DNA from: Agrypnia vestita
Taxonomy: Eukaryota > Arthropoda > Insecta > Trichoptera > Phryganeidae
NCBI GenBank assembly: GCA_016648135.1
Contig: JADDOH010004207.1
Coordinates: forward strand, 62,001 to 126,000
Direction: 5' to 3'
DNA: 64,000 nucleotides
This document shows positions 1 to 12,480 of the stretch, one piece after another. Under the pieces are notes generated by a model, which did no database searches, had not been told where the DNA came from, and worked only from the letters and a program-made list of their open reading frames with translations. Made by a program: the position numbers and the translations under genes. Each line of letters opens with the position of its first letter. The stretch's first letter is position 1.

Positions 1-345
1 TTTTATTTAACTTTAGAAGGCTTTTGATATTTTTTCAAGGCGGTTGCTTTTTATTAGTCGATCCCATTTGTTTATTTTCATTATCATTACATGAACATTC
101 AATTATTACATTTTATTGGTGCTAGCATTTTTTAGAGGTATTATATAATTTTTATAGAAAAAATAAGAACAATATTTTTTTTTATTTAAAGCTACAAAAA
201 TCATCCCAATTCTACTTTTATTGGGATCCTATCAATAGTTTTAAAAATCTTTTATTAGAAACAGCGAAACAAAAATTATATTCTCCTTTTTAACTTAAAT
301 AATCATATCTCATTAATTAAGCATATCATTAATTATTTAATTATA

Positions 346-525
346 GAGTAGCTTGTTGGTTTTGTGGCTAGGACTCTCGCCTCGTGATCTAAAGGTCTCG
401 GATTCGAATCTCACTCCAGACCAGCAAGTTAGTCCTATTTTCATAGCACAAGCACTTAGCTTAATTTGAAAATAGTAAGATTATTGATGTGACACGTATT
501 CCGTGTTCACATCTCTTTTTTAAAA
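346..525 (+). repeat. tRNA-derived SINE, family A, copy 1
   Basis: The 5' head is tRNA-like, with a B-box (ggattcgaatc) at about 400-410. A body follows with the family marks 'cctattttcatagcacaag', 'gaaaatagtaag' and 'cgtattccgtgttc', and the copy ends in A-rich sequence. The same order recurs at 21582, 25610 (minus), 33222 (minus), 41215, 54693 and 59957. It is seen directly as a repeat; pol III origin is inferred from the head. Confidence 0.85.
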
Positions 526-3469
526 AAAATAAAAAAAAAATATATATATATATATAAAAGAAAATTCGGCACACTTCTACATTTCCACACATTTCCGCAC
601 AAATTTTAAAGCATTTTTGACACCGTGACTCCGTCATACGATGCTTCGTATAATTACAAAATGCATTAATACTTCTCTTTTCGACATATTCATCATTCTG
701 TGTATTGTAGATTATTGTAGTTTTTTGCTGAATTATAATTTCTGTATTTGCATTGCATCATTTAATATATCATCAGTAATACATATTTCAAAACATATCA
801 ATGGATCCGTTACATTTTGTGGTTCATGAATACTACGCAAAAATATCAAAATGCGGCTGCTTAAGGTTGTCCTAGTTTTTTAATAGACCAAACATTATTA
901 TTTTTACCTCAGACTATTGTACGATATAATGGTATTCGAGCTTTCTATTTTGAGGATGATAAAAACGCTATAAATACTAACAGATCCATTGTTGTTTGAA
1001 GAAGAAGTTGTGGATTCACTCATGTTTCCTAACGGTGGGTCTTGTCTGTTTCGTAGTCCGCTTCCACCTCCAGGTAGTCCTCAATCTCACTGCTTCAGAT
1101 TCCTCTTGACTATAATTTTGGTTCTCTTCCTCATTCAGTAATCTCTCAATTATCTTTTCTGCGCAATATCTTACATTCAATAGTTCGAAAGGAAGGCAAC
1201 AAATGTTTGCTGTGTTAACGACTGATAGTAATCCTCTAGAGTTAAAATATAAAAAACCTAGGGAGCCTATGATTGTAACATTTCAATGTATACCATTTAG
1301 AAATTTTACATGTGATATTTAAAAAAATTATTAATGTTTTATAACTTATATATATTTATAAAATAATAAAAGTGCCTTTGTTACTTTTGAGGACGTCTTA
1401 GTATGTGTGTCACACATTTTTTAAATCTGTCAATGTTCAATTCTCTTGTCTAATGTGGTAAGTCGTTTTATGATTTTAATCCATTGTAAATTAGTATCAA
1501 TTGCCCTGTTTTTGTTCTGCTTGGAATGATGTGATAGTTTTGAGATGTTCTTGTACAGTTTTGATGTTTTTCATATGTTTTGTATAATTTAACGTCTCGT
1601 ATTTCACCATTACCAAGATTATGAATACATTAAATTTCCAAATTTCACATAGCCTCACGGCGCCTTTATAGCATGTTTTTTTAAAAATAAATAAATTCAA
1701 ATTTAGAATTCTTCGGTATCTTTAGGCCCATGGGCTATCGTATACTGATTGTTTTTGCGCTTGTTTATGCATTCTTTTTCTTTTCTCTTCTCCTAGTATC
1801 TGTCAGGTCCCCCGAACGTGAGATCCCTATCTCTAGTGTCTTGAAATAGCTCTTCCACCTTTCTGCACTCTTCTGTCTTGATAAAATCTCGCCTCATTCA
1901 CATTATAATATTGTATCTTTTCATGCGTCATCGTCAATTGTTGATCTTCCGAAATCTAGTTCATCTAGTCGTATCATATCTTCCATGGACGGATACGTTA
2001 ATAAAATCATATTACGTCTTTTCAAATGAAAGTAAAACTAAAAAGTACCGGTTTATCGACGCAAGTAGGCCTTAGGAAGACTCATCGCGTAACCGTTATG
2101 TGATAACCGTCATTACCGGTGCCTTACAAAATGTTTCAAAACTAGTTCTTGCATTAATACTCTAAATATTGAGATTTCGGCCGCACCGGTTTTATTTAGG
2201 TACAGGCCATGTGCGTTACATAACATCGCCAATAAATTTCTTCGCTTTTGAATAGGGAAAGTAACGTTACATCGGTCTAGGAAGACAAAACTCGCACTCG
2301 CAATATTGTGAATATTTTACATAAATCTTTAGCGGGTTTATACGAGAGGATTCCCACCCGCCCAGAGGTAACCTTTCGTGTTCAGTGAGTGTCGCATATG
2401 TAGTGTGTATGAGATGACTGCCGCAGAGGCAGATGTTGACAGATCGGTTCAGGGTGCAAATGATACGGTTAAATTTTATTATTTATTGTGACAATTTACA
2501 GATGGTGTTGCGTACAGGTATATCACTTGTGTATGTCACGGTGGCCGGCGACAGAGTGGTGGTATCTGTAGGCAACCAGGAGCGTATCAGCCGTATCGCG
2601 CCTGTGATTGGCGGACACGGGTCAGATGCTTGTGGCTAGAACCGCGTCGGGTCTCGACCACCACAAGCCCGTATTGTTTTTTTTCGTTATCGTCTATATA
2701 ATTTTTAATTATAATCAGCATAATAGAAAAGACTGGCCTATTAGCATTTCAAGTGTATTCTATCAACCACTCTGGTTTGCTCCATTGTTATAATTTTTTT
2801 ATACTTCACATATATCTATCTATACGTATATTTCATTCGCGTACAATAAATGCAAAACAGTTATTTAAGATACATAAACCTTCGCTGCCATAAGGTTATA
2901 AGATTTTTTTTAAATGATTGTATATTTCGAACAGTGTTTCTTCTAACTTAATAAAAATATCAGATGTACACTTCACTAAAATCATATTACGTTATGTTAA
3001 AAAATAGTTTAGGTATACACAAACCAAGTTTCAAATTTGACATTCAAGTGATTTTAAATTGAAATACGTAACGTCACACTGAACACCCCCATCCTCACTC
3101 CCCTGTCTCGCTTAGTCACGCTAGCTTCTCCCTACTCCCATCCAAATAACTCAAAGCCGTAGTTAATTAATTTTCCTTTGTATGTTATCTCAACTATAAT
3201 TTTTAACATATTTATAGTTAATTTTTCGATTTCGAGACGAATCTCAGAGATAAATCCGTTATTCGGACATTCCCAGTTATTCACGAAATAGTCAGGTTGT
3301 TATATTAGTAAGGCATAAAATAGATGACGGTACGGACGCCTAAAGTTTCTGTGAAAGTGTGAAATTAACTGTCAAAGCTCAAAATTAACGAAGGGTGCAA
3401 TGTTATTATTATTTTTTTATATTTAAAAAAAATAAATAAAGATGCGAACATGGAATGCAGATCACTTCT
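526..3469. other. Noncoding stretch, no gene seen
   Basis: AT-rich sequence with a short A/T microsatellite near 530-557. Open frames here are under 70 codons, lack splice-site support and show no recognisable protein similarity. A GC-richer patch at about 2395-2680 stands out in composition; its short reading frame (ending in a stop at 2637-2639) resembles nothing I know. A C-rich run lies near 3080-3140. Confidence 0.6.
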
Positions 3470-3600
3470 TCCTCTTTTTCTTCTTCCTCAGCCTTCATCT
3501 CTCCACTGCTATTAATGGATATAGGCCTCTTCCATACCCTTCTATTCTTCCTTGTTATTTGCTAGTTGTAGCCATTTCTTCTCTCCCACAGCGGCTATAT
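3470..3600 (-). repeat. RTE-type LINE 3' end, degenerate fragment
   Basis: Read on the minus strand it contains a form of the signature 'GAGGCCTATATCC' ... 'CAGTGG' ... 'AGGCTGA', followed by GAA-rich sequence. This is the usual 3' end of a widespread lepidopteran RTE-type LINE. Only the tail remains and no reverse transcriptase frame survives. Confidence 0.6.
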
Positions 3601-3696
3601 CGTACTACACCAACAATTTGCTTAATATGTTATAGAAAGCAGTAAATACAGTATCTTTATGCTTTGTTGCTATCCTGAGAATATGGGGGATATAAG

Positions 3697-3890
3697 GACG
3701 CCCTCGTAGCCCAGTGGGTATGACACTGGCTTCTCATACTGAGGGTTCCTGGTTCGATTCCCGGTGCGGTCATAATTAATCTACGTGATTTACTCAAACC
3801 TGGGAGTTTTGTGATATATTTAGCTTCAGTAATTGGACCTCTTGGCCTATTGATAAAAGTGATACCGACGTTCGATAAAGGACGTCCTGA
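3697..3890 (+). repeat. tRNA-derived SINE, family B, copy 1
   Basis: A tRNA-like head begins 'ccctcgtagcccagtgggta' (A-box region) and has a B-box 'ggttcgattcc' near 3751. The tail contains 'cttcagtaattggacctctt'. A second copy with the same layout lies at 10411. The minus-strand open frame across this repeat is a by-product and not a gene. Confidence 0.75.
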
Positions 3891-4880
3891 GAACTTGGCG
3901 GGCTCAATTTCCTCAATCTCAAACAATCAGAGCACCGGTCGGCAACACTTAAGAGCAATTATGGTGTTGCTAGCATACGCGTTAGGTTAAAAAACCTTTC
4001 AATCTTAATACGTAATCTTGCAATAATAAACCTAGTAAATAAACTATGTAAGTATTAGTTCTTGTGTACCTGTTGTGCCTTATTAAATCTCTCGCCATTC
4101 ATCCATCGCGAAATACTTAATAGAATACCGAAAGAAGTCGTTGTTAGTAATGAACTTCTTCATCCTCTTCAAATTGGTGACCACGCGCCATCAAATCACT
4201 CTCCAATGATAAAAAGGAGCAAAAGAGTCTTAACATTAAATGGTTAGCCGGTGAAATAAATAAGGAAAATGCCATTTTATTCCTTTGGCACGGCCAGGAA
4301 TTTTTATATTTAATATTTAATGAAAAGCGACGTTAATCACTTTCGTACCCGCAAGACAGAGCGGAATAAATGTGCCTGCGCTGTAAATTATAACAAAGCA
4401 TTTTTATAGTTCCGGCGTTCCAGGTAATTAAAATAAATTTGATACCAAAATTTGCTTCAATGGTAACATTGTTATAATCGCCGTACAAATAACTATTTAC
4501 CTTGTATAAAAATCTCTTAAGAACGAAAGAAAAGCGGATGGATACAAACGTATTTATCTAAATAATCTAATCTTAAAAATGTTGAAGATTTTTACGACCG
4601 CTCAGAATCTTCTAGTTTGAGTGTTCCGAGATATTTCGCCGTGTTCCTACGATCTTTCTGGCATTGCAGAATCCATCATCATGGTGTCTTTTTGAATGAT
4701 GTTAATGATGTTGTAAAGTATTGGCTTACATTAGCATGTTGGAAGCGGGGTGTATCATTCTCAGTAATACCGCAGTCGAAAACAGAGTGCGTGTTTTTAC
4801 GTATTTTGTGGCAAAACGTGTCAGACACACATTGTCACGAGTTGCCCTGTGTTATATGTTTGTTCCATCTGTCTGTTTGT
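3891..4880. other. Noncoding stretch with a compositionally distinct segment
   Basis: No gene seen. The segment 4240-4450 is unique within the window, GC-richer than its flanks and lacks long ORFs, so it is a candidate conserved noncoding element. The 100-codon open frame at 4617-4919 runs into a repeat and has no recognisable domain. Confidence 0.4.
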
Positions 4881-4889
4881 CATCATGAT

Positions 4890-5065
4890 TTCGACACGGT
4901 ATTGCCAGCAAGTACGTAATTAACCACAACATCATCATATACACACGTAACAATGCATCCATCAGCCTTGATGATGGACCCTGGAATGGGATCCTTAACG
5001 TCTTCAAAGAAACACGTCAGAATATTCCAGAGAACTCAAACCAGAAGAATCTTATCTTATTTCAA
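4890..5065 (+). repeat. Penelope-like repeat with hammerhead-like core, copy P1
   Basis: The core reads TTGATGA, then a stem (GGACCC / GGGATCC with a bulged A), then TTAAC and GTC, followed by a tail with 'cagaatattccagagaact'. It aligns with the copies at 38660-38990 and 55235-55340. The two catalytic boxes differ from the hammerhead consensus (CTGANGA, GAAAC) in this copy, so it is probably inactive. Assignment to Penelope-like elements is inferred from their known hammerhead motifs. Confidence 0.5.
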
Positions 5066-5437
5066 TGATTTAATCATGAAATCAATAAAATATCAAACAA
5101 AATATTATCCTGTAACAATGTCTGTCACTAACTCTATCATTATGCTAAGCTATGCCTGATGGTGTTTTTTTTACGCTAACATAAACATACTACGGTTTCG
5201 CGATAATTTTATCATCATGAGGAAGGTTCATTGATATACTCCAGATGTTGCATCATGTGACCTTCTCTATAAAGATATTCGTATCGAAATTTTTAGGTAT
5301 ATTTGGTGAGTCTCACGCGGGAATAGAAAATTGTCATTTGCTTAATAATGTCACTTTAACATTAAAGAAAGCGAAATAGAAAATAAAATAAATAAATGCA
5401 AGCCATTTATTAATGTTTAAGTGAGTACGTTTTTTAA

Positions 5438-5790
5438 AAACTAACCCATAAAAAAACAAGCCTTTTTAATACTACCTTTCTCAATGAAACAGGTTTCGCA
5501 CCTACTCCACGCGTCGGACTCGAAAATTAAACAATATATAAAATTTCGAAAAATCCAAAATTATACTATAATTATTAAAAATTTTTAAACAAAAATTTGT
5601 ATCGTAATTTGTATTGTAAATTAGATCATTTTTATCGTCGCCACAAGTCTGCCTACAAAATTTCAGCTCGATTGGATCACGGAAAAAGGGTTAAAAATCG
5701 ATCCAAGTTTTTTCGGCAGATAAGCGACAAGCAGACAAGCCGACAAGCAGACGCTATGAGTTAAAAGAAAGGAAGTAAAAATACAGTTGT
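5438..5790 (+). mobile_element. HelA repeat (Helitron-like), internal fragment
   Basis: One of about eleven fragments of the most frequent family in the window. Shared blocks in order are 'ctaacccataaaa', 'ggtttcg...cacgcgtcgg', 'aaaatccaaaattatact', 'cagctcgattggatcacgg', 'gggttaaaaatcgatccaa' and 'gagttaaaagaaaggaagta'. Related copies lie at 12481 (minus), 49252 and 56223. Helitron origin is inferred from the termini of other members (60613-60773). No protein is encoded. Confidence 0.7.
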
Positions 5791-6748
5791 CTTCCACACT
5801 TGTGACATACTCCTGTTCCATACACAAGTTCATACTTTCATGGGACTGTAAAAATTTGGAAAAAGTCTATCAAATTAAATAATGTATCATTTATGTGTAA
5901 AATATTGTGTAAACTTAAATAATTTTAAAAAGATCTCAATATTAAGCTATTTTTTTATGAATATTATGCCCGAAGCAATTGTATAGCTTCGAGTGTTTCA
6001 TGATTTAGTCTTGTTCCAATTTTAGTACTGCGAAATTAAATCCAAAATATTGATCTCGAAAGTTACGGGACCATGCGTTGTAAACACAGGATTTATAAAT
6101 ATTGTTAAGCGGACTGGGAGCCCCAGACTTGGGATCCGGTTGGATTCCCTAATCTCATCCCACCAGCGAAGTTTTTTAGAAAAACCACAGACTACCAAAA
6201 TATATTGACGTAAACTAACGGAAATTCCTTATTACGCGCTGTGGTTCCACCGCTGCTTTCACTACTTTTGACTTGTTTAAAAAATTTAGTACGAGCTTGT
6301 AAATTTTGAAAATTACGAAAAGGTACTAAAAACTCTTAAAAAATATAATATCTTAGTAAAAAGGTCGCGCTCTATTACAAAATTACGTTTTTATTGAAGA
6401 GATTCGGTTCGGAATTTTTTTTAAATTAAAAAAAGCAACATTTATTAAAAAAAAACCGTTTTGTTGACAAGGGGATTCAATTATGTAAGAATAAATTATT
6501 TTACTGCATTATAAATGTGTCTTAAATATATGATAGGGGGACACATTTCCGCTGTGTCCCAGTCCCCTCACCTAAAGAAGGGGTTTAGTTAATCTTTGTA
6601 CAATATTATACTTTGTTGGGTCACATTCATCTTTTATTTTCAAATTACGATTTAAGTATACGATATAGCAACAACTTAATTTAAGTATACAATATAGCAA
6701 CATCTTAATTTCAGATTAATTTTTTTATTAATGGTTCAAAATCTTATA

Positions 6749-6777
6749 TTAGGTCCTTACATATGAAATTGGCGTTT
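6749..6777 (+). repeat. mariner 5' terminal inverted repeat
   Basis: 29 bp, identical to the reverse complement of 8004-8032, preceded by the TA target duplication. This is the expected transposase binding site. Confidence 0.97.
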
Positions 6778-6936
6778 TGCCGTACTGGCAAATTTGATCT
6801 CAAATATCTTCTCTTTGGTTAGGAATTCCAAATCCAAATTTATACAGCTATTTACTCATGTATTTGTGTTTTGAAAATTACAATTCATTTGTTTTTTCCT
6901 CAATTGTTTTTTTCTTTGCGTCACTCAGTTTACAAA

Positions 6937-7955
6937 ATGAAAAACTTGAAATATCGCGTTATTTACGAGTACGAGTTCCACCGTGGCACCAGTGCTGCAG
7001 AAACGGCTCGAAGGATTAATGATGTGTATGGCGACGGTGCCGCAAAAGAAAACACAGTGCGTTTTTGGTTCCAACGTTTTCGTTCTGGAAATTTCGAACT
7101 GCAGAACAAGCCCCGTGGACGGCCGGAGACCAAAGTTGATAATGAAGAATTGAAGGCTATTGTGGAAGCGGATCCATCGCAAACCACATCGAGTTAGCTG
7201 CAGGCTGCGGTGTTAGTGATAAAACTGTTTTAATCCACTTGAAGCAAATTGGTAAGGTGAAAAAGCTTGAAAGGTGGGTACCTCACGAATTGAGTGAAGC
7301 AAATCAAAAAACGCGCGTTGACTGCTGCGTTGCATTACTCAACCGGCACAATAATGAAGGGATTTTAAATCGAATCATTACCTGTGATGAAAAGTGGATC
7401 CTGTACGATAATCGGAAGCGCTCATCGCAATGGCTGAACCCTGCCGAACCAGCCAAACCATGCCCCAAGCGTAAATTGACTCCAAAAAAGTTACTTGTGA
7501 GCGTTTGGTGGACTAGTGCTGGTGTCGTTCACTACAGCTTTCTTAAATCTGGCCAGACGATTACGGCAGATGTCTATTGTCAGCAACTGCAAACCATGAT
7601 GGAAAAGCTAGCTGCTAAACAACCGAGACTGGTTAATCGCTCTAGGCCACTGCTGCTTCATGATAACGCTAGACCACATACTGCACAACAGACGGCTACC
7701 AAATTAGAGGAGCTTCAATTGGAATGTCTAAGACATCCACCGTACTCTCCGGACCTTGCCCCAACAGATTACCATTTTTTTCGAAATTTGGATAACTTCT
7801 TGCAAAGGAAAAAATTCAACTCCGATGGGGCAGTCCAAACCGCCTTCAAAGATTTTATTGATTCCCGTCCGAATGGTTTTTTTAGTAAAGGGATCGATGA
7901 ACTACCTATGAGATGGCAAAAGTGCATAGATAGCAATGGTACATACTTTCATTAA
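6937..7955 (+). pseudogene. mariner transposase, frameshifted
   Basis: This encodes the cut-and-paste transposase that binds the inverted repeats and moves the element. The likely start is ATG at 6937 (MKNLKYRVIY). The first frame gives the HTH DNA-binding region (AETARRIND..., VRFWFQRFRSG, GRPETKVDNEEL) and stops at 7195-7197. The reading frame resumes one base off at 7191 (ELAAGCGVSD), so a single-base loss lies near 7189-7191. In the long downstream frame (7239-7955) the marks are WVPHEL (residues 13-18), catalytic Asp50 in TCDEKW, Asp142 in HDNARPH and Asp177 in PTDYHFF. The last two are separated by exactly 34 residues (DD34D). The C-terminus reaches a normal stop at 7953-7955. All catalytic residues survive, so only the frameshift visibly disables it. 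Confidence 0.95.
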
Positions 7956-8003
7956 ATAAATATATTATAATAAAAAAAATCGGCTTTATATTCCTCCCAT
8001 ACT

Positions 8004-8032
8004 AAACGCCAATTTCATATGTAAGGACCTAA
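8004..8032 (-). repeat. mariner 3' terminal inverted repeat
   Basis: 29 bp, the perfect reverse complement of 6749-6777, followed by TA at 8033-8034. Confidence 0.97.
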
Positions 8033-10410
8033 TATTTATACGTTTTTATATGTATTTATTAAGCATTTGATTATTTGTATTTTAATATTAATTATTGCAA
8101 TCTAAAATTGTCATGTGTCCAATGAACGCCGATTTATTGGATTTGAAGTGAAATGAAAATTCATCAAAACTTCCATAAAATATGCCGATGAAGATATTAT
8201 CATTTTATATTTTTAATGTTTATAGCGCTAACGTTGTGGTTAGATATACTAATAAATTTTTATTAATTAAAAACTTTGTATTAATTATAGTATATTTCGG
8301 TGTCTACTTGTCAATTACCCCCTACATCACTGTTGCCGCGCCCCCGTTCAAAAATTAATTTGTGTGCTAAAATAAGTAATGGATAGTTGATATCGAAACC
8401 GGTAGACGTAAAGTTACTCAAATTGGTTAATAGAAAGTTTTTAATTAATTAAAATTAATAATATTATCATTATTTTCTATTAATTGTGTAATTTTATATA
8501 CCTACTACGAGATACTGAGTTAAAACAGGCTATATATATTTTTTTAAATTGCGAGGAAGAATGTATTATGTATCCTTTATCGCCGACTAATAATATTCAA
8601 TGGTACATTTTATACTCATGCCTGGTCGCTTTAATACAAGTCGAATAAAATAATAAAAATCTTGAAAAACTTGACAAAAGTTTTTTTTTTACAAGGTTTT
8701 AATCATTTTATTTAAGTTGTATTGAAGTAAATGAATTTTTTATAATCGATATAAGTTACTGTAATGATAGTTCAACTTTTTGCAAAAAATAAGTCACAAA
8801 TATTGAAAAAAATGCAAACTTTGACATTGCATATCTCCATAACTGTTAATATTACATCATGGTTGCTTCAACATTTTATACTCATAACGTAGGAATCTAT
8901 CGGTCAAGTTTCTGCTGCTTGCTCTGGTACACCCTGTATAGATACAATACGTCTCCTGTCTCCTTACTTCCACTTTGTCAACATTGAAATATTCTAAGCA
9001 CTCTTCATAACATTGCCTAGATTGCATTTAAATATATGCACACAGTAATTTTTACTACATAGATTCGATTATATTTCTATAATTCATGTAATGAGGTGAC
9101 CAAACGACACATCTTTATTTCTAATTGCTACGAATTAATGAATTATATTAACAAATTAGTGATGCTGGATGGAATTCTATAACAATAAAATAAATATATT
9201 ATAGCAATTAATCAGTATTGTGAATAAAAATAAATCATATTAATGAAGCCCCACATAATACGGTTACTAGGTGACGTGTAATGTGGGCGAAAACATGCAG
9301 TCGCATTTAATTATAATGAATACAATTAATAAAATCATTTATAACGTCAGACAAAACATTTAATTTAAAAATACTGAAATTTCGTTAATCCTATCCGGTT
9401 CAATACAACCAACGTGGTTATTCACAATTTTACCGTAAATACACGGTTTAAAAATTTTACAAATTATTTTATATGTGTAATAAATAATAATACCTCTTGA
9501 AAAATAATTAAAATGTTAATATTAAATTACAACATGAGACAATCATGAATGAAGGTAGTAAATTATATTTTTTTTCAAATATTTTTAAACATGAAATATT
9601 GTTCAGCGTTAGTTATGGGTGCTTGAAAAAAATATGCTTTTGTGCATCATTCATCAACTTCAGTACCGTTTAATTTAGACTCATGAGTGGATTAAACTCT
9701 TGACCAACTTAAATTCTCCTACATCATTTGGAGTACAACATATCAATGGCGTTTTATTAAAGAAATACGAAAGTTTTTCACACTAACTAAATATATAAAA
9801 ATAATATGACTCGTTGATTTAGTATGAATGCTCTTTTTTTTGTGGACTACTCGATCTCAGTGAAATTTCTCTGACTACATCCGGTAGACCCTCGGCCAAT
9901 GTATTCACCTGACTAATGGACGTTAAAATGCAGCTATCGTATGTACATGCTCAAACCATTGTTGACAGTGCGCTCATGGGTGAATTGTTGTCCATTGGTT
10001 GGGAGGTCCGAAGCCTCTAGGTAGTAGTAGTAGTAGTAGTAGTGGTAGATAGTACTAACTTATTTCTAACCTACTCTTAGCGAAAGTAGAAATCTACCTT
10101 TGAAGATTTTGATTTGAATATGATCAAGGTTTAGCAACGGCTTTCAGTTAGCTAGTTAATTCGAAATATACTGTAATTATAGAATTTCTACAAAATATAA
10201 TATGTATCCCATAATATTATATAATTGTTAGTTTGTTCTTAGAATACAATTACAGGAATGTCGCATTGTGTAAATAAATAACTTAGGCCAGCCTGGATAG
10301 GTTTTAAGCCCTGTGGACACCCATTAAAGACTTTCACACATATTTTTCCATACATAAATAGCTTCGTCTATATGTAACATGGACTTAAACCCGATTTTTT
10401 TATGCTTTAA
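8033..10410. other. Noncoding stretch, no gene seen
   Basis: AT-rich, with no open frame of interest. It contains a short (GTA)n microsatellite at about 10021-10043 and a sequence ending 'gtacaccctgtata' near 8930, a motif seen in many insect repeats but not classifiable here. Confidence 0.6.
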
Positions 10411-10575
10411 TATGACCCTCGTAGCCCAGTAGGCATGACACTGTCTTCTCATATCGAAGGTTCCGGGTTCGATTCTCACTGAGCACAATGAATCTATATG
10501 ACTCACTCGAGTTTGGGTGTTTTTGTAATGTGTTTTGCTTCAGTAATTGAACTTCTTGGTCTGTTGGGACGGTAG
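10411..10575 (+). repeat. tRNA-derived SINE, family B, copy 2
   Basis: Same order as 3697-3890: 'accctcgtagcccagtaggc', B-box 'gggttcgattctc', then 'cttcagtaattgaacttctt'. It is diverged from copy 1 throughout, so both are old. Confidence 0.75.
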
Positions 10576-11269
10576 AAAAATCACAAATATCAAAAATAGT
10601 ATGTGAAATTTCACATTTATTTGATGATATTATGTTATCTAAATAATGTTTTTTTTTAGATAATATTACATAAAATATAAGTAATTAAAACATATGTTCA
10701 ATAATTAAGACCAATTCACTAAAAAATCTATTTTTTCAGTTCAAAATAAGGTGAGCCTTTGATTCCACAATTGAAATGTAAAATTGGTGAATCAAAATAG
10801 CAATTTAACTGAAATTAACTGTTTTGCAAACATTTTTTTCTCACATAATTATAGTATGATAACAAAAATAATTATGTATAAAAAAGGACTTTGTACTCGT
10901 AAATCGTTCCATTAACAACGTCATGATAAAAATAATTTCCTATAAAACCCTTCTTTAAATAAAAAACATAATAGTGCTAAGTTTTTCGATGTCCGTGGCA
11001 ATGCTCAAGACATGCGCATTAGTGAAACAGGTTTTCAACAATGCCTCCACTTCTCAATTTCTAATAATCATTTCTGGTAGCAGAGATATCTACAATTTGA
11101 TGCTGCATCGGATTCTTGCAACATTGGAATCAACATTCTAAAAAACCCATTCGTACTATGTTCAATAAATTGTGTCAATTTTTTAATACGTAGGATTAAA
11201 TAGTATGTCAGAATTAAATCAGAATTAAACATAATTTATTTATTGTTTAATTTTCTCTGGTTAGAGAAT

Positions 11270-11410
11270 GTGCGAAGAAATATTGAACTACCAATGAGCA
11301 TAAGTGACCGACATTGTAGGGGACAGAGAACGATGGAAGGTAGCTCTACACAATAGCACACTCCAGACCTGATAAGAATTAAAGTGATGAAGAAGAAGAA
11401 GACAAAGAAA
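11270..11410 (+). repeat. LINE 3' end fragment with GAA-rich tail
   Basis: A short reading frame gives 'VGDRERWKVALHN', the typical last stretch of RTE-like reverse transcriptase ORFs. A purine tail (gaagaagaagaagac) follows. It is 5'-truncated and without function. Confidence 0.5.
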
Positions 11411-11524
11411 AAAAAATCGAATCTCGGGAACTGCGATTACGAATAAAATTATTGTGTTCTAAAATTGTAACTTTATAATAAAATACATTATAATATAGTA
11501 AATAAAATAAAATAAGCTAATTAA

Positions 11525-11700
11525 CTACAAGTGGTTTCCCGTAGGGACAGGTAGAGAGGATATAATGCTACTTCTTTTTTCTAGTTCTTCTATCTAGTTC
11601 TTCTATCTAGTTCTTCTATCTAGTTCTTCTATCTAGTTCTTCTATCTTGGCGTACCACTTTTGCGTTGGCCACGTTTATACATCTTCCCTCTAACCTAAA
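11525..11700 (-). repeat. LINE 3' fragment interrupted by a minisatellite
   Basis: The flanks (ggtagagaggata..., 'accacttttgcgttgg', 'catcttcc') align with the minus-strand LINE piece at 57650-57960. A 13-bp tandem array (11581-11645) has expanded inside it. Confidence 0.5.
11581..11645. repeat. 13-bp minisatellite, five perfect units
   Basis: The unit 'ctagttcttctat' is repeated five times without change. Confidence 0.95.
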
Positions 11701-11911
11701 CCTTTACATCATATTGTAAAATGTTTGGGTTTTGGAGCTGGATACCACATTTATTCTAATTTAGGACCACCATCCCTGTAAAGGGAGACCCCGTAAATCA
11801 CTAATCAAAAACTGCTGCTAATATTGATGTTGTATCTTATAAATAGGGTCAACTATAGTATCAAAAGATATTGTAATAATCTGAAAAAAATCGTAGCATT
11901 CTTTGTAAATC

Positions 11912-11912
<1 letters not shown>

Positions 11913-11950
<38 letters not shown>

Positions 11951-11951
11951 T
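11913..11951. repeat. (AT)n microsatellite
   Basis: Alternating AT with one interruption (tatgtata). Confidence 0.95.
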
Positions 11952-12480
11952 AAATGCCATTCATTTAATGTCCATGAAAATATAAATTTAATACCTTCGT
12001 ATTTTTTTGAAGTTTCTTTTAGTTATTAAGTGAAAGGCTATACATATTCACCATAATAATGCCACGTTTAAAGTGTATTGTAACGCATGCGTACAAGTCT
12101 GCTTCAAATAAGAATTTGAGCGCCTTTCTGTAAATAAATCATTTAAAATTATTTCGCAGAAATTGTACCTTTTTTAATGCAACCGTTTTACCCAGTGCCG
12201 TTCGCCTTAAAAAAAGATGACTGACAAGAAATTCTGAATCAGTGCAGATTTCTTTGAATGAATTTACTACCCCAATATCTCTTATGAATGGTAGTGAAGT
12301 GAGTCTAATGAAAACTGTGTTTCATCCTTGATAATTGAGTTTATACTCTATTCGTGTCTAAGTGTTCCATGACCGTAAATTATTAAATTCTCTAAATGAC
12401 GGACATTGGTCGATGTTCCGAATACTGTCTTGATGTCGTATTTACGAATTACATTTGATATCTGTTTTTTTTCAGTGAAT

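Larger units (their letters stand above)
6749..8032 (+). mobile_element. mariner transposon, near intact (1,284 bp)
   Basis: The 29-bp terminal inverted repeats at 6749-6777 and 8004-8032 are identical. They begin TTAGGTCCTTAC and are flanked by TA on both sides (6747-6748, 8033-8034), the mariner target-site duplication. The interior encodes a mariner transposase broken by one frameshift. Element length and repeat length are normal for mariner. Perfect repeats and a single lesion point to recent insertion. The TTAGGT start and the transposase sequence resemble the cecropia/Hsmar1 branch; this subfamily call is from memory of the family. Confidence 0.97.

Noticed and set aside
3657..3926. Minus-strand 89-codon open frame
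   Set aside because: It lies almost entirely inside SINE B copy 1 and its motif-like words come from the tRNA-like head.
6100..6170. tRNA-like sequence with 'ggttggattccc'
   Set aside because: B-box is imperfect, no cloverleaf could be drawn and no second copy was found.
6925..7187. Two minus-strand frames in the mariner
   Set aside because: Antisense shadows of the transposase HTH region.
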